A stretch of DNA of 64,000 nucleotides, taken from assembly GCA_020086605.1 (NCBI GenBank), contig JACBWW010000070.1, forward strand, positions 2,294,917-2,358,916, written 5' to 3'. Each line of letters starts with the position of its first letter. Position 1 is the first letter of the stretch. The position numbers and the translations under genes were made by a program. Of the stretch, positions 23,750-36,984 are shown in pieces. The notes below the pieces were generated by a model that saw nothing but the letters and a program-made list of their open reading frames with translations, searched no databases and was not told where the DNA came from. This stretch comes from Lanius collurio. Lineage: Eukaryota; Chordata; Aves; Passeriformes; Laniidae.

Positions 23750-26281
23750 GTAGAACTCTTCGTGATTGTATTTTGCTTGTTGGAACTGACAATATGAATA
23801 TAATTGGTTAAAGAAGATGCAAAATGCGATTCTACTAATGTTGTCTTACACAGGAAGTTTACATAATCCTTATATTTCCATCTGTGTCACATCCTGATGC
23901 AAACCAAAAATGTCACCAGACGTTCTACAGTTATGTAGTTAAATGGAAAATCTGTAAAGTCCCACCACAAAGAAAATCTAGATGTTTAGTGTTTTGCACT
24001 TTTATCAAAAAGTCCAAGAAATTGCAACCATAAATCTAAAGAAGAGTACATGAAGTAGTAAGAGGAAAGAATAAAATCACAAACTTTTTTAACAGTAATT
24101 GAGCCAGAATACAAGCGTTTTTCCTCAGTGAAGTAACAAGAGAGGAAAGGGTATAGGCCTAAAAGTTTTATATTTACATATACAGGTATATGCCTAAAAG
24201 TTTTCATAAGAATCAAAGAGCGTGGCTAAGCACAATTCTCAAAAATATATGTATTTTTTTTTTTTTTTTTAAATTCCTGGCCTCTTTTTCTGTTTTTCTG
24301 ATCTTCTTTATACAAATTCACAAAAGGCAAGGTGAGTAAAGTAAAAAAAGGTGAGTAAGTAAAATAATAATTATCCTCTTCTAGCCTTTAGGAAAACTTA
24401 AATCTGTTGAAACTTTTCATTAGTATTTCCCTGATTGTCTCTTTATTTCTTGGTGAATTTCCCACAGGGGAAAAAATTCTTATTAACTGACTAATGAATA
24501 AATATTAATGATGAAGATTCTGTAGACAACTATCGGGTACGATATGAATAATTTAATTCTTCATTAACTCTTTAGAGTGAATATTCTATTATCCTGCCAA
24601 GTTTTGATTTTATTACTAAATTTAATTTAATTCTTATGCTTCTAATATGATATCAAAACAAACAACAACAGTTGCATGAATGAAAATATGTGTTAATAAT
24701 TTTCACAGATTTCCAGCCAAATTCTTTTTCTGTATAGACTGATTTTTGTCTAAGAAAGTCAGTGATGAAATATCTTTTTATAGCTGTTGAGGGCTTAGCT
24801 CCTTCTATTATAGAAAATGTATCTCCTTTGAGATACTACCTGATGCTGCATTTGTACATTGCTACAAGCCTTGTGCATTGATAGCCTGAGGTGAGCAATT
24901 CAGACTAGTATTTTTTTTAATTTCAGTATAAAATGGTAAAGGTAGTCTACACTGAGAGAGATTAGAAAAGCACAACTCTAGTTGTGGACGAATGGATGAC
25001 TAATTGGGAATGTATAGTAACTTCAGCTGATGTAGAAAAACACATTGTCCTGATTTGTTCTCCCTTCAAAAAGCACTGTTTTATTCTAATCTATGGAAAG
25101 TCCTAGATGCATGAAAACTGATTGATGAAGATAATTCTCTTGCTTTTTAATGTACTTTATATATATACAATAAATTTTCATATGTTACCATTAAAGTATC
25201 CATGTGCTGAAAATTTTATTAGAATATTTGTGATTGTGATAAAGGGAGAAAGCAGCAAACTGTTTGTCTTTATGTGGCCACAGGATTTGAATTAGCTTGA
25301 CTGCTTCAAAGGAAAGAGAAGAGTGTTCTGATGCTTAGGCTAGAGCAGGCAGTGAATGGGAAATACAGCATATACATATGTGCATTTGTCAGCACATATG
25401 GAGACACCAGAATTCAGGTGGTTTTATCTTCTACTGTATCCTACTTCTATAATTTGGCAAAACAGTTGTACCCAACAGAGCAGCTTGCTTGCCTGTCTTC
25501 TAGGCTCAGACAGAATTTTGAAATTCGGTGTACTCCAGGCCCTCAGAAGGACTCAGTCTGCCTAGCAGGAAGACTGAGTGCTTCACAACATGCAGTGGTA
25601 CTTTCCTTTTTGGAATTCTCCAGAAATTTTCCTTGCTTTTTATGTTCTTACTGTTTGAGCCCTCACAGTTATTCTCTGAGCAACTGCATCTCTTCTATTC
25701 TGCATAAAAATTATTTGTTATTGTACAGCTTAATTTGTTTGTTTGAAGTCATTAAGAGCAGAATCAGGTCTTGTATGCACAATTCAGGAATGAGACGAAC
25801 TTTCTCTTTGGAGAAAGTGATTACTATTAGTAACTAAGTATAAATATACCATGTATTGTTATCACCATGTCTAAATGTGCTTTCATGGTGAGAATAATTT
25901 AGATGACTACATGATGTTGGGGCATTTAAGTTACATTCATGATTATTTGTCTTGATTATGAACATTATAATCAAATTTTGTATTTACTGGCACATATCTG
26001 CTATACCTGCAATTTTTGTCTTAATTGGCAAAACAGATTGAAATAGTTTTCTAACACAGCACTCCTTTTTCTCTAGGTCCAAGTCTTGTATGTTTCCTTT
26101 TTATAGTTCATTTTTTCATTTCTTTTGTCTCTTTAATCTCTAAGGAAAGAAACAGGAGTCAAGTAACTTTGCCTGAATGTTGCTTGAGTTAACCTGCTTA
26201 AAACTTCATACTTAGGCAATGTTTGTCTCAACAATCAAAGGTTTAAAAATTGCTTATATTCCTACTCCTACTCTGAGTAAA
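23750..26281. other. Non-coding AT-rich stretch
   Basis: No recognised gene. Contains T17 (24254-24270), a duplicated donor-like motif (24329-24358) and a hairpin (25546-25584). A 168-codon + strand frame at 25331-25837 has no recognisable domains and no family match that I can name. Confidence 0.55.
24254..24270. repeat. T17 homopolymer
   Basis: Seventeen consecutive T followed by AAATTCC. Confidence 0.85.
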
Positions 26282-26480
26282 TATTTAAGTGTTGGGTGGA
26301 ACCTAACTAGAATTTTGGGCCAACCTAGGAAAGCAGGATCAGATTTTGGGCAGATTAAGTTCCTCAAGACTTTTGGCAGCCAGGTCTTGAAACACCCTGC
26401 CAGTCTCTCTGGACAAACTACTCCATTGGTTTGCTGCTTTCCTAATGAAAATGTTTTCTTTCCAGCAAATCTTATCCTTA
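26282..26480 (-). mobile_element. Old CR1 LINE 3'-region fragment, antisense
   Basis: The segment AGCCAGGTCTTGAAACACCC followed by GTCTCTCTGGACAAACTACTCCATTGG and then AATGAAAATGTTTTCTTTCCAGC follows the order of the reverse complement of the avian CR1 3' region (a GCCAGGTCTTGAA block, a CTCTGGGCAACCTGTTCCA block, then a GTGAAAAAGTTTTTCCT block), with many substitutions. The boundaries are approximate and the copy is old. Confidence 0.5.
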
Positions 26481-26877
26481 CGTGGTTTAGCTTGTGCACA
26501 CTACATTTCACATTGTGCTTTTATGCACTATTGGTGTCTGTATGCTTGGAGCTGCTTTCCTTTAAGTAATTTCACACATTTCTCTTTGAGTACTGTCAAG
26601 TGAATTAGCAGACGTATGTAGCAGACTTCCGTGTCGAACCGCAACAATGTGAAAGGCAGCAGAAGTTTCCTGATCAGGTCACAATGCAATAAAGGACCTA
26701 CTTATGCTGGCTTTGTCAAAAATAAAGCTACAGTCTTCTAATAGACACAGGTGTGCAGAGACATCTCAGACTGCCTTTGTACTTGTTGTTCTTAATGGCT
26801 GCATTTAGATATTATATTACTTTTTTCATCTCCCTCATCATTTTTCTTGCAATTGCCAGATATATTTTTCTTAAAAC

Positions 26878-26898
26878 TTTTTTTTTTTTTTTTTTTTT
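26878..26898. repeat. T21 homopolymer
   Basis: Uninterrupted run of 21 T. Confidence 0.88.
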
Positions 26899-27449
26899 AG
26901 CCTATTTTATAAAGGGTTTACATTCTTAGTTTAGGTAGTTCTTGTTGTCCTACTCCCCTAACTGTCAGGAAAGTAATACTTAATGTACAGGAAACTCCTT
27001 CCTTCAAACTTTTATACTGACAGTGGACTACACAGATGACAAAACATACACTACAAAAAAGCATCAGTGCCCTGAATGGGAAAATAAAATCCTAGTTATC
27101 AGTACCTCTACACTTACTATGCAAGATCTGAGATTTTACTATTCTTCTTGTTGCACCAAGCAACCTGGTGTTCTGCAGAGGTAGTTGTGCAATGTCATTT
27201 GATTGTACTCTGTCTGGTAGTTTTCTGATCACTTGAGAGTTCTTGGGTTTTTCTTTTTATTTTTCCCCCCTGCAATGTATTTCCACCTTTTCTGTCTTTT
27301 ATAAAAGTACTTACAGTTTAATGGGTCTTCTAATTGAAGTGAAAGGTGCTTGTTTGCACTTAAAAATAGCTTTCAGTGAATTTGTCATGTACTGGTAATA
27401 GAGGAGCTGTGTCTGTTATTAGCACTGCAGAATAAACCTGTGGTTAATA

Positions 27450-27850
27450 CCTTATTTACACAAACTGAAGACGTCAGGTGACCTTGAAGCTGCATTGTGT
27501 TCAGTGCCCTTTTTATAACCTTAATTACCAGGGAATACAGCGCTTTAAAGAAAGACTAACATTTCACTTTAACATCCACGATAATCTATTATAAAGCCAG
27601 CTAAGCCAGCCCCCAAATACAGAGAAATGTTATTACATGCTCAGCTAGCTGTCAAGGGGCTATGAGTCAGTGGCTTAGAGTTATCAAAAGTAACAAGGTT
27701 GTTCAGAATTTCCTCCAACAAAGCCAGCCAGCTTATGAAGGGATTAAGCACTCTTTGATTAGAACAAATGGAACACATCCTGCCCTTTTAATTATCATTC
27801 TCTTTCACTTGGTTTAGTTGGGTAATTTGACACTCTTACTAGCCAATGCA
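27450..27850. promoter_or_regulatory. Candidate conserved non-coding / enhancer block
   Basis: The segment lacks simple repeats and known mobile elements and carries several recognisable factor-binding words: TGAGTCA (AP-1 type) at 27664-27670, CTTTGATT (TCF/LEF type) at 27753-27760, several TAAT/ATTA homeodomain cores, and a repeated AAAGCCAGC word (27593 and 27720). Such words occur by chance, and the call rests mostly on complexity contrasting with the flanks. Conservation cannot be measured here. Confidence 0.25.
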
Positions 27851-28356
27851 AGAAAAGACTTTCAGTTTTGGCCTACCCGTGAGTATTATAGCAGTAGTAT
27901 ATTAGTGTACACTAAAGTGTGAGCGATCTTAGAGATCATGCTCAAAGTCCTATGAAAATCCCAAAGGCATAATGTCAACAGAGTGTAATATTAAATGCAA
28001 TGTTTGACAGCAGACTCTATGAGCCGTTAGGCGCAGAATATTGCCCTCAGGCCACAGTTTTTCTGCCTTCGATCCTAGACAACCAGAAAGGTTTTATGTC
28101 ACTTTTATTGGTATTTAAAGGTTTACATTTTAATTTCATAGCAATCTGTGTTTGCAGTGGTGAAGAAATGAGTGAAAAACACATTGAAAATAATAAATGT
28201 TGATATGAAGACAGTTTGGTGTGGAAACATTCACCCTCGGCATTTTGAAAAGAAAGAAAAAAATTGTTTCATTGGAACACAAACACTGGCATCTTGATTT
28301 TGTACTGCCTTCCCTCACCCTTTCCCTGTCCTCCTCTCCCTGACTTGGTACCTCAG

Positions 28357-28395
28357 TGTGGATTGCTATTTTGATAAAGATTAAAGAAATTGCAG
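28357..28395 (+). other. Candidate 39-nt exon bounded by strong splice signals
   Basis: A long C/T-rich tract (about 28305-28345) leads to CCTCAG at 28351-28356, and 39 bases later comes GCAG|GTGAGTAAC, a near-consensus 5' splice site. The 39-nt length is divisible by three. Only one of the three frames is free of stops. No protein family can be recognised in 12-13 residues, and there is no neighbouring exon in the window that would confirm it. It could be a microexon of a long gene, a non-coding RNA exon or a chance pair of splice-like signals. Confidence 0.2.
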
Positions 28396-29069
28396 GTGAG
28401 TAACATGCTCTCCAGACTTCAGTCGTGCAAAACTCTGAATGTTAAACTTAATAATCACTGGATGAAATGGTCATCAATGTTTTGCAAGCTGCCAACTTTC
28501 TCTGATACTTTTCATTGACATGCATTCGTAATAAACCCCACTGTATGTTACCCCCTTTGTGTGAAATCAACTGCTTGAATGTGTTCTTGGGAATGTCATC
28601 CTGGTCACCCACATCCTGTAATTCCCTCCTTTCTTCTGTCCTTCCTTCTATGTGATACTAAGTGCAAAATATCCAGTTTTATTTAGTATAAACAGTGGTG
28701 ACAGTCAGCTCATTTCAAGAGCAGCTGCTCATCTCCTAGTCTCCATCCACCAGATATCACCCCTTCCTCAGATCTGCCCTGTGATTTGCTTGTGTAGTCA
28801 CTCCCTAAGACAGTTCAATCAAAATTATTGGTGTTAGAGAAGTTCTAGCTTTTGAAGTGTTTGCGCTAACCAAAATGATATTGACTTAATGGCTTATTTG
28901 GGAAGTAGGTATAATCTAATTCAATTAAATACTCAAAATTGACTTTTACAGTCTGTATTTCTCATTCCTAAAAGTACAAAAGCAGAATAGCATTTGATTT
29001 ATATAATCTTCTGCTAGACAACAAAACAACTAATTTGAAAATATAGTTGTTGGATTTTGAGTTTTTTTA

Positions 29070-29108
29070 GGGTCCCTTTCAACCCAAACCATTCTGTGAT
29101 TCTATGAT
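29070..29108 (+). mobile_element. Very short CR1 3' tail
   Basis: AGGGTCCCTTTCAACCCAAA followed by CCATTCTGTGATTCTATGATT is the terminal sequence of an avian CR1, including the 8-bp end-repeat (ATTCTGTG/ATTCTATG). Only about 40 bases remain, so this is an extremely 5'-truncated insertion. Confidence 0.8.
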
Positions 29109-30437
29109 TAACTATGTCTCCTGCCACACTTTTGTTGTCCTCCAGTAGAACATTGAAGCAGACAATATAGCCCACATTTTGTAGATATTTAGACCTCCAT
29201 TTTCAGTTCACTCCAGGACTTTGGACTCACTAGAAATACATGAGAGAACTTAGTTATCACTCCTCTCAAATTCTGTACGTGGGCACTATTTTCTTAGGGC
29301 AGAAGAACAGAATATTTGGTGTCTCAGTGCTGTATTAAGTTTAGGAAAGTCTGCTGGGAATTACATAGAGTAGCCTGGGTTTTGTTCATTGGCCTTTTAC
29401 TTCAAGTGCTTCATCTCTTATTGGGTTATTTGGCTGCCTACAGGCAGGAAGCAGTATAAATTACTGCAAATAGCCATGGTAGCTGAAACTAGACTCTTCT
29501 CTTAACACAGCTCTTGCCTCTTTCTGCAGTCTCTATTTTTGTGTGACCCCTGACAGAAACATTAAAAGGATATGCTTCAAGTTCACTTTTCAGACCTCAA
29601 CAATATCCTAAATAATTTTACAAATTGTGCATGCTTAAAAAGTCTACATTCTAAGAGACAATTCTGGTCCATTTTCAGGGATTTATTTAAAAAAACAAAC
29701 AAACAAAAAGCCCCCCAAACAATAAAATTCAATATGGAGAGTCTTTCTGAAGTTTTAAAAAAAAAAAAAGTAAAATTATTTGTGCTTTGGAATTAATAAA
29801 ACTCAGAGAACAGATCAATGTCACTTTTTTTTTTTTTAATTTAAGAAGAATTTCTGTTTTAATGAAGAAAAAAAATTCAGATTGCCTGTCAAAAATAAGA
29901 TCCTTTATAATGATGTATGAAATGCCACCACAATGATTTTTCTCCTTGATGTATATTTTTAAAAGATGATGGACATGTTTTGGTTTGAGCATAATAATTT
30001 AAGTCATGCACATCATTGTAGTCTTCTTGTAACTTGACTTCTTGTTTCTTGTTTTCCACTGTTTTTTGTTTTTTTTTTTTTTTTCTTTTATATACCCTGG
30101 AATGTAAAAATCATTTAAAAATGAAAAGCCATCTAATTTCAGATAGACATTTTCAAAAAGAAATTTTATTGAAGGGCAAAACATAATGAAAATAAGTGAA
30201 AGAATTTCTTTTTTCTTTTTATAGAGGCTTTTAAGACATTTAATTTTCTATTAAATAATACTTTTAGATTGTGTTTCTCTAATAAATGAGTAAGATAAAG
30301 TAATTGAATAGAAGCTGTAAGGTAGTCATTTAGTTTCAAGAATATTAGTAGAGAAACAATGTAGATAAGTTGCCGGATGAAATATAAAAATAATTATAGA
30401 TAACATCATAGGGAAAGTGGAAAAGGGACAAACAAAA

Positions 30438-30459
30438 ATTTACCCAGAATTTACCCAGA
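30438..30459. repeat. 11-bp tandem duplication
   Basis: AATTTACCCAG occurs twice back to back. Confidence 0.85.
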
Positions 30460-33021
30460 ATGTGAGAAGAGGTGAAAAAAGAAAAGGATATAATTGTGTT
30501 TATGCATTTCCTTAGATAAGCTCTTTCATATGACAGGATTGAATACAGAGAAATACTGTGGAAAAAAAAACCTCTTTTGTTTCTCTTCTATATGTGTCAT
30601 AAACACATACTAAAGAATTAATTATGCAAAAAAAAAAGGAAGGGTACACTTGTCATTTGCTAGTATGACTAGAAAAACACTTTTATTTCATCTGTAAATC
30701 TACACACATCAGATTGAAAAAAAAAAATGGTGGAGTAATATCAAGTAAACAAATTACCTGGGAAAAATTCAACTGCTGTGATACTTTGGTTGTGTCCCAG
30801 AGCCCCCCATGAACACATAAAGACAAAGAAAGTGTGTGTGCACAGACACACATACATTTGTGTGTGTTTACAGCAACCTACACACATAAATACACTAGAG
30901 TGCAACATAAGGAGAGTCTTCACTAGGGGTGGAAATATTTGTGTATCTTACCAGATATCTAGTTGTGCTCAGGTGTTCCCAACTGATTGTTCATTTGCCG
31001 CATTGATGCAAAAATTGCAATGTCATGGTAAACAAATACAAGTTATGTTAACAATCAGTAACTGAATTTCAACAACAAGAGAAGAGAAAATATCTATTTT
31101 TAATCTGTACCAATGTCATTCATTTGCCTTTTTAAGGGGAAATTTTAAAGAAAATAATTATTTTTCTAGAGAATATTTGGAAATTCAAAGTCTGGAGGTC
31201 TTTTTACATATGAATCTGTATTTTTTCTAGTTTTAAAGGTGGTAATACTGTGTTTTCAATGAAGTTTATTAAAAATAAACTTCAGCTGTAAGGTAAACAA
31301 GCAGGCTACAAGACTCTGGAGTGTGCATTTGATGGAAATGGAGGAATATAAAAAGTCTATAATTAGAGAAATGTCTAATGACTATTAAAAAAGGAGAAAT
31401 GAAAGAAGCCAGATAAAGATTAAACAATATATCCCTACTTAAGCTCGAATGGAAAACACAAATAATTGTTAGTGCAATTCATAACTTATGATTACAGATT
31501 TGATGTACTTATGTACTGATATACTAATTTATTATACATTGCATGTATAATAAATAATGCTAATTTAATTATGCCTGATCAAATTAATAGGGGAGGGAGG
31601 AACTGAAATTGCTTTCCTGGGAATATTATAAAAGCTTCACAGAATAAAAAGGAAACTTTGAAGTTAGGGAGAATAGAGGAGGGCCTCATATCAGAAGAAG
31701 TTTAAGGGAAAGTTAATCACAAAAGATTAATCCTTCTAATTGTTTTTGAAAGCACTGATATTGATAAAGGATATTTATAAGAAATTAATGTTTAAAAGGA
31801 ATGCATCATTACAAAATCATTTTGAAATAACTTTAATAATAATACTATGGCAATGAGACTTAAGGTCTTGGTAAGATGTTGAGTACTTCAGCTATGGTTA
31901 ACTTTGTATAACTGTTTAACGATACACAAATACGTTTGGATTACATTACAAAATTACTTTTGTTAGCTAGTAATCAAACATTTTCTTCTTCAAAATATAG
32001 ACACAGTTCTTTAGTTTTTTAGGTTTTATATGTTACTTAACTTGCTGGTATTCTGTGGGTTCTAAGATGAGCTACCGTATTTATCAAATTCTAAATTGTA
32101 ATCTGAACAGTTTGTTTGGAAAAGTATGCCAAAGGATTTAAAAAAAAAAAAGAAAAAAGAAAAAGAGAAATCTCAGAAAAACCCACTATTATAAAGAATC
32201 TAGAAAATGCCATCTGAGAATAGCAGCAGATACATATTCACCACAAACTTTAAAGATTTAATTTTTGCAGACTGTAGATGGTTCAAGTAAAAAGAGAATT
32301 AATTCTACTGTAGTTAAGAAAAATTCAAATTAAGTCATAAAATGATTATGCTATTCTTCCTGTTACTAATTTTAAGTTATAACTTGTGTAGCAAGAGGTA
32401 TAATAACCTGGTGTGTTCCTAAATTTATCACATAGGCATACTTTGCCATCAAACTTCCTGCAAACTCTACTTTGAAAGTTCAAATACATGTTGATAGAAA
32501 CTATTTTACTTAAGTAAAATACTACTGTGAGGTCTAAATTTGGTAGGAATCATGTCTCCACAGATGCCCCTTAAGGAAACATTCTGTGGTACTGGTAGCC
32601 TGACAGAAAAAAGAGAGAACTACAAAGCTCACAAGAGAGCTGGTGTTCTCTCTAACCTTAGACATTTGATGTTCTGTCCAGTTATTGGCATTCACAGGTC
32701 ATGTCCGTGGTTTCTGAGCTGTGCCAGAGCATGGCTCAGGTTACTGGTTGTACTGACAGTTTTTGGGTGCCAAAATTCATTTAACATTGGTTAATCCAGC
32801 AACTTTGAGACAACCATACACACAGAGGAGTCTAGTGTGTTGGAAAACTCCTTCTACTGAGGAGTGGACAAAGGGAAAGAGAAAGAAACTGGGAAGTATT
32901 TTTGAGTTTCCTAACATCCAGTGAGGGAAATAACTTGACATTTAATTTTAGGCCTACAGTTTAGTTTAAGGCACAGTTGATTACAATGCATATGACTCCA
33001 AATTGAGCAGTTCAGTATCAC

Positions 33022-33057
33022 ATTGAATATACATTTAATTCTTATTGAATATACATT
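33022..33057. repeat. 15-bp spaced direct duplication
   Basis: ATTGAATATACATTT at 33022-33036 recurs at 33043-33057, separated by six bases. Confidence 0.8.
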
Positions 33058-35729
33058 TTGTCTGCAATTGACTGCACAGCTACATTGTACAGGGCTGGAA
33101 AATTTGGCCTAGCAGGCAGATATTTTGGATAAGACTTTTGTTACACATCTGTACTTTTCAGCACTTATCTAAAATGTCAACACTTATCTAAACTCTTCAT
33201 ATATCATTACTTGTTGTATTATTCAAATGCCTTTTTTTTATTTTTGTTTTCCTGAGATAGACTTTTATTTGTGAAAGCAGCTGCAATACTCTATTCATAA
33301 TTGCAAGTCTTATAGTATATAAGAATAGAGCATGCAACAATACAGTATAGAAAATAAGGTAAAATTACAGTTCTTATGGTTATTTTACTAGAATTAGTTA
33401 CTCAGCAGAATCAATTCTCAGCTAACTGAGTAGTGAAAACAAAACACATCCTACTCCCATGCTGACATCTCTCTGCGAAATATTAAACATTAGATTTAAA
33501 AAAGGCCAGAAGCAAATTTGGTGTTTTATGGCTTTGGAGGGATGAGATCTGTGTCCATCCTAGAAAATTAAGACGACCATGTTTCTTTGGTCCTGAGGCC
33601 AAAAACATGGAAGTTATTTAATCCATACAGCTATAATCCCCACCTCTGATAAATAAATTTGGTCTGTTGAAAGAGATATGAGCAATCATTTTAACAATAG
33701 TGCTTTCTTGTGCTTAGTCTTAGGAATACTCGAGGTTTTTATAGGAAAGCACTGCTTGACCTGGACCAAATCTATGCTAACTCAAATACTTTGTGCCCTG
33801 GCCAGCTCAGCATTTTAAGTAAAGATATGGCTGACTGATTTCTTATACATAAATACCGTGCCATGAAATAAACAGGAAGGACTTCTATAACACCACCACT
33901 CTGAAATCCCTCCTCCCAACACTGATTATTCTTTTTGCTATTAAAAAGAAAATCTCCCAATCAAACATTCCCCACACTCACAAAAAGCTACTAAACAGCC
34001 AAAAACCCACTACTTAGCCAGTAATTTCATTTTCCCAAGTAGACGTGTCTCTCTGATCAGTACCGGTTCAGTTTATATATTTATCCAATTAAATAGTATG
34101 TTCCAAAAATATTTATACCATAATCTTAACGTTTAGGTTTTCATTTTCTCTCTTATAAATGGCTTGATTGAACTTTCATGACATTGAAAAAAGACCAATT
34201 GTGACTGTTAATGTTTCAGATGTGATAGTTTGGGGTTTTTTGTGAAATTCTATGAAAATTCTAATACTAAGCAGGGGTTATATGGATCTGCTGGATGATT
34301 GAACACTGGATGAAGTCCACATTGGTTCTCTTACTTTTTCCAGGACAGCAGTGCTGGGCAGATGTGAGGCAGGATCACTGGCTATCAGTGAATGTGTACT
34401 TTATCAGATGGTTACTGCTACCTAAAATGGCTCTCATTTTAAGACTCATTTCACTCTTCATTTGTCAGAAGTTTGATTAATAAACATAGCCATTCCTTTA
34501 TTCCTGGCAGGTTTTCAGCTTAGTGTCAAATACATGTCTCATTTAGTTTTAGTTGTTTAACTTCATATGCTTAGTTATACTACTATAATGGAAACACAAA
34601 AAATTTAGAAAGGCTGCCCCCCAAGTTTTCTGAAACCTGTAACTATTTCAATATTTCATTACTTCTGTAATAGTTCTGAGAAATTTTAATAATAAAGAAA
34701 GAAATTTTTATTTTTAAAGCAGTTTAAAAAAGTAGGTGAATTTTTTTTTATATGTGGTCGCGTATTCCAAATTTGTTATATGCCTCCGAAATCATTCTTT
34801 CATAAGTTTTAGAATCTTAAGAAATATAAATATATAATGGTACTAGCCATTACATTTTTAATGTAATGTTCCTTTTTGTTAGTGAGATGAAATGGTATAC
34901 CTTTAAAATGTGTTGGGATTAAGATTCATACTGTGCTAGAGAACTTTATAAGTAACCTGTGTACTAAAATGTTGTTAAAACTCTGGGCTGGACACAGAAG
35001 ACATAAACATTGATTGTAGGAAAAGAAAAAAAGAGGCTTTTTCTTCAGGATACAGACAGGTATTTTGGCTTTATTGTCCCATTGATATTCACTGTGACAT
35101 TGGTATTCATCGTGCCATTTGGGGCATTTCTTGAGAAGTGGCCTGGTAAAGAAAGTACTCCGAAGAACAGGAGTAAAGTTGCACTATGCCACGTGTAAAA
35201 TCAGATTAACTGGTACATGGATTTAGGGAATCTTTCATATGTATGAGTCATAGGTTTTGCTTCCTGAATTAAGATGTGGGAAATTAGTCTCAAAGAAGGA
35301 AGCATCTAGCTGTTTGTCAATTTTTCTTCTCTTATTTACCTCCTATTAGGAATAACTTCCTCATATGCCAAACACGCACCTTCATTTACTTTTTTTATTT
35401 TTTTTTTTCTTTTTCCCAAGAAAATCTCTTTTGTTTTTAAACAAATGAGATCAATTTTAAATTAATACTACACTGGTGTATTTCTCATATGAGTTGCCAA
35501 AGATTAGCATAGATTGAGCTGCACTTGACAGTCACATTGGACTGCATAAGGGCAGTCACAAGTTTCACTGCCTCTGCCCAGCCCCTCCAGAGCTCTTCCC
35601 ATCCTATTGTAGTACTCCAGGGCACATACAGTACTCTCATGGCAGCCACCCTGGGAAAATTTTATAGAATTTTAGAAGCTTTTTGAGTGTGAATCTGTCC
35701 TGCAGTGAATGAATGTGTCATGCAATCCA

Positions 35730-36000
35730 CTAAAGAATAACATGGTTTGTTTGCAGAGTTAGAGAGAGACAATCCCATCCACTCAAACTAAACTTAGGAG
35801 GACAACCCCTGTTTCTGGGATCCATCAAAGGCAAATTGCCTCTCCTCACCATTTTCCAAAAGCCTAAAAACCTAACTGGGAGCCTAAAGCTTGGAGAGGT
35901 TGGACCCATGGTAAAGCTGCATAACAGTTTATTGGTAAAAAGACGCTGAATAGTGTAGGATAACATGATAGGAGAAAAAGTTAAATTTGCACAAGATATA
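35730..36000 (-). mobile_element. Possible decayed LTR fragment, antisense
   Basis: On the minus strand a polyadenylation-type AATAAA (35928-35933) in CCAATAAACTG is followed by a GC-richer stretch of about 200 bases that resembles the R-U5 end of avian LTRs. No clear ends or target duplication are visible. The 78-codon minus-strand frame at 35730-35966 is probably only the reading of this fragment. Confidence 0.3.
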
Positions 36001-36984
36001 TCTCACATAGCTATAAATGCCTGTGTTCAGACATCTGAAATTCAGCAGTGAATGTCTGTGACTCCTCTCATGTCCTTGTGTCAGATGCCTGTAGCGTTTC
36101 CTTTGTATGTCTTCTGTGCACCCCCAAAAGATGTGGGAAAGTCAATTATTATTTATGCTGAATCAGACCATATATATGTGAAAATAATGGAAAATTTTCT
36201 AAATCTGCATGGAACAGAAGATGATTTTAGTTATTATAGATGCTCCAGTTAAGCTTCAAATGCATTCAGAAAATAAAGCTCTTTCTCAGGTATTTATGAG
36301 AGAGAGAGAGTTAATTGAAGAATTGCTGGAACTCTTATGTTTCATGACTTTTAAAAAACATCACTTCTCAAAAGGATTTTTAATACTAGAAAATGGATTA
36401 GAAATGGCCCTAAAGTTTACAAAGAAAAAATAATGATGCACTGAATGTGAAGAACCAGTTGACTATGCACATGGTATTTTTGCTGCTAGGGAAAAAAAAA
36501 CAAACCAGAACAGTAAACCTAGACAAATACTTCAGATAATCCTGAATAAAGAAGTGGTTTGAAATTTGAAAAAAGATGCATGCTTATTTATTTCCTGTAC
36601 ATAAATATTTCTTTGATGAATTTACCCTCTGGAATTTGTGTTGAAATATCATATTCTGAGAAAGTATTACTGAATATGCCTACACAATGAAGAGTGAACT
36701 CCTACATGTGAGCAATTTTACTTAAAGTTATTTCTTATTCTCCTAAGCTATGTTCATGCTTTGAGCACTGTTAGATAATGTTACTATTCATAATAAAATA
36801 CTCAATATCACTTACTTCACTACTCTTCCTGCCCTAATGGTTACTCACTCCAAAGATCAAGCATCAAATTCTAATGAATTTAAACAATTTAGTAATCAGT
36901 TGTGAGGGGTGTATAAATGTCATCTGATTTAAATTTCTTCTTAACCAGATTTGACTTTGAAGTTGTGCAAAAAGATTTTGTCCA

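Larger units (their letters stand above)
26481..29069. other. Non-coding stretch including candidate conserved elements
   Basis: No gene recognised. Contains T21 (26878-26898), a high-complexity block at 27.45-27.85 kb, another at about 28.0-28.26 kb, and a possible 39-nt exon at 28357-28395. Confidence 0.5.
29109..35729. other. Long non-coding AT-rich stretch
   Basis: No recognised gene. Simple features only: A-rich CAAA tract at about 29690-29710, T-rich run near 30070-30084, a 11-bp tandem duplication at 30438-30459 and a 15-bp spaced duplication at 33022-33057. 32690-32860 is slightly GC-richer and I could not identify it. Confidence 0.55.
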
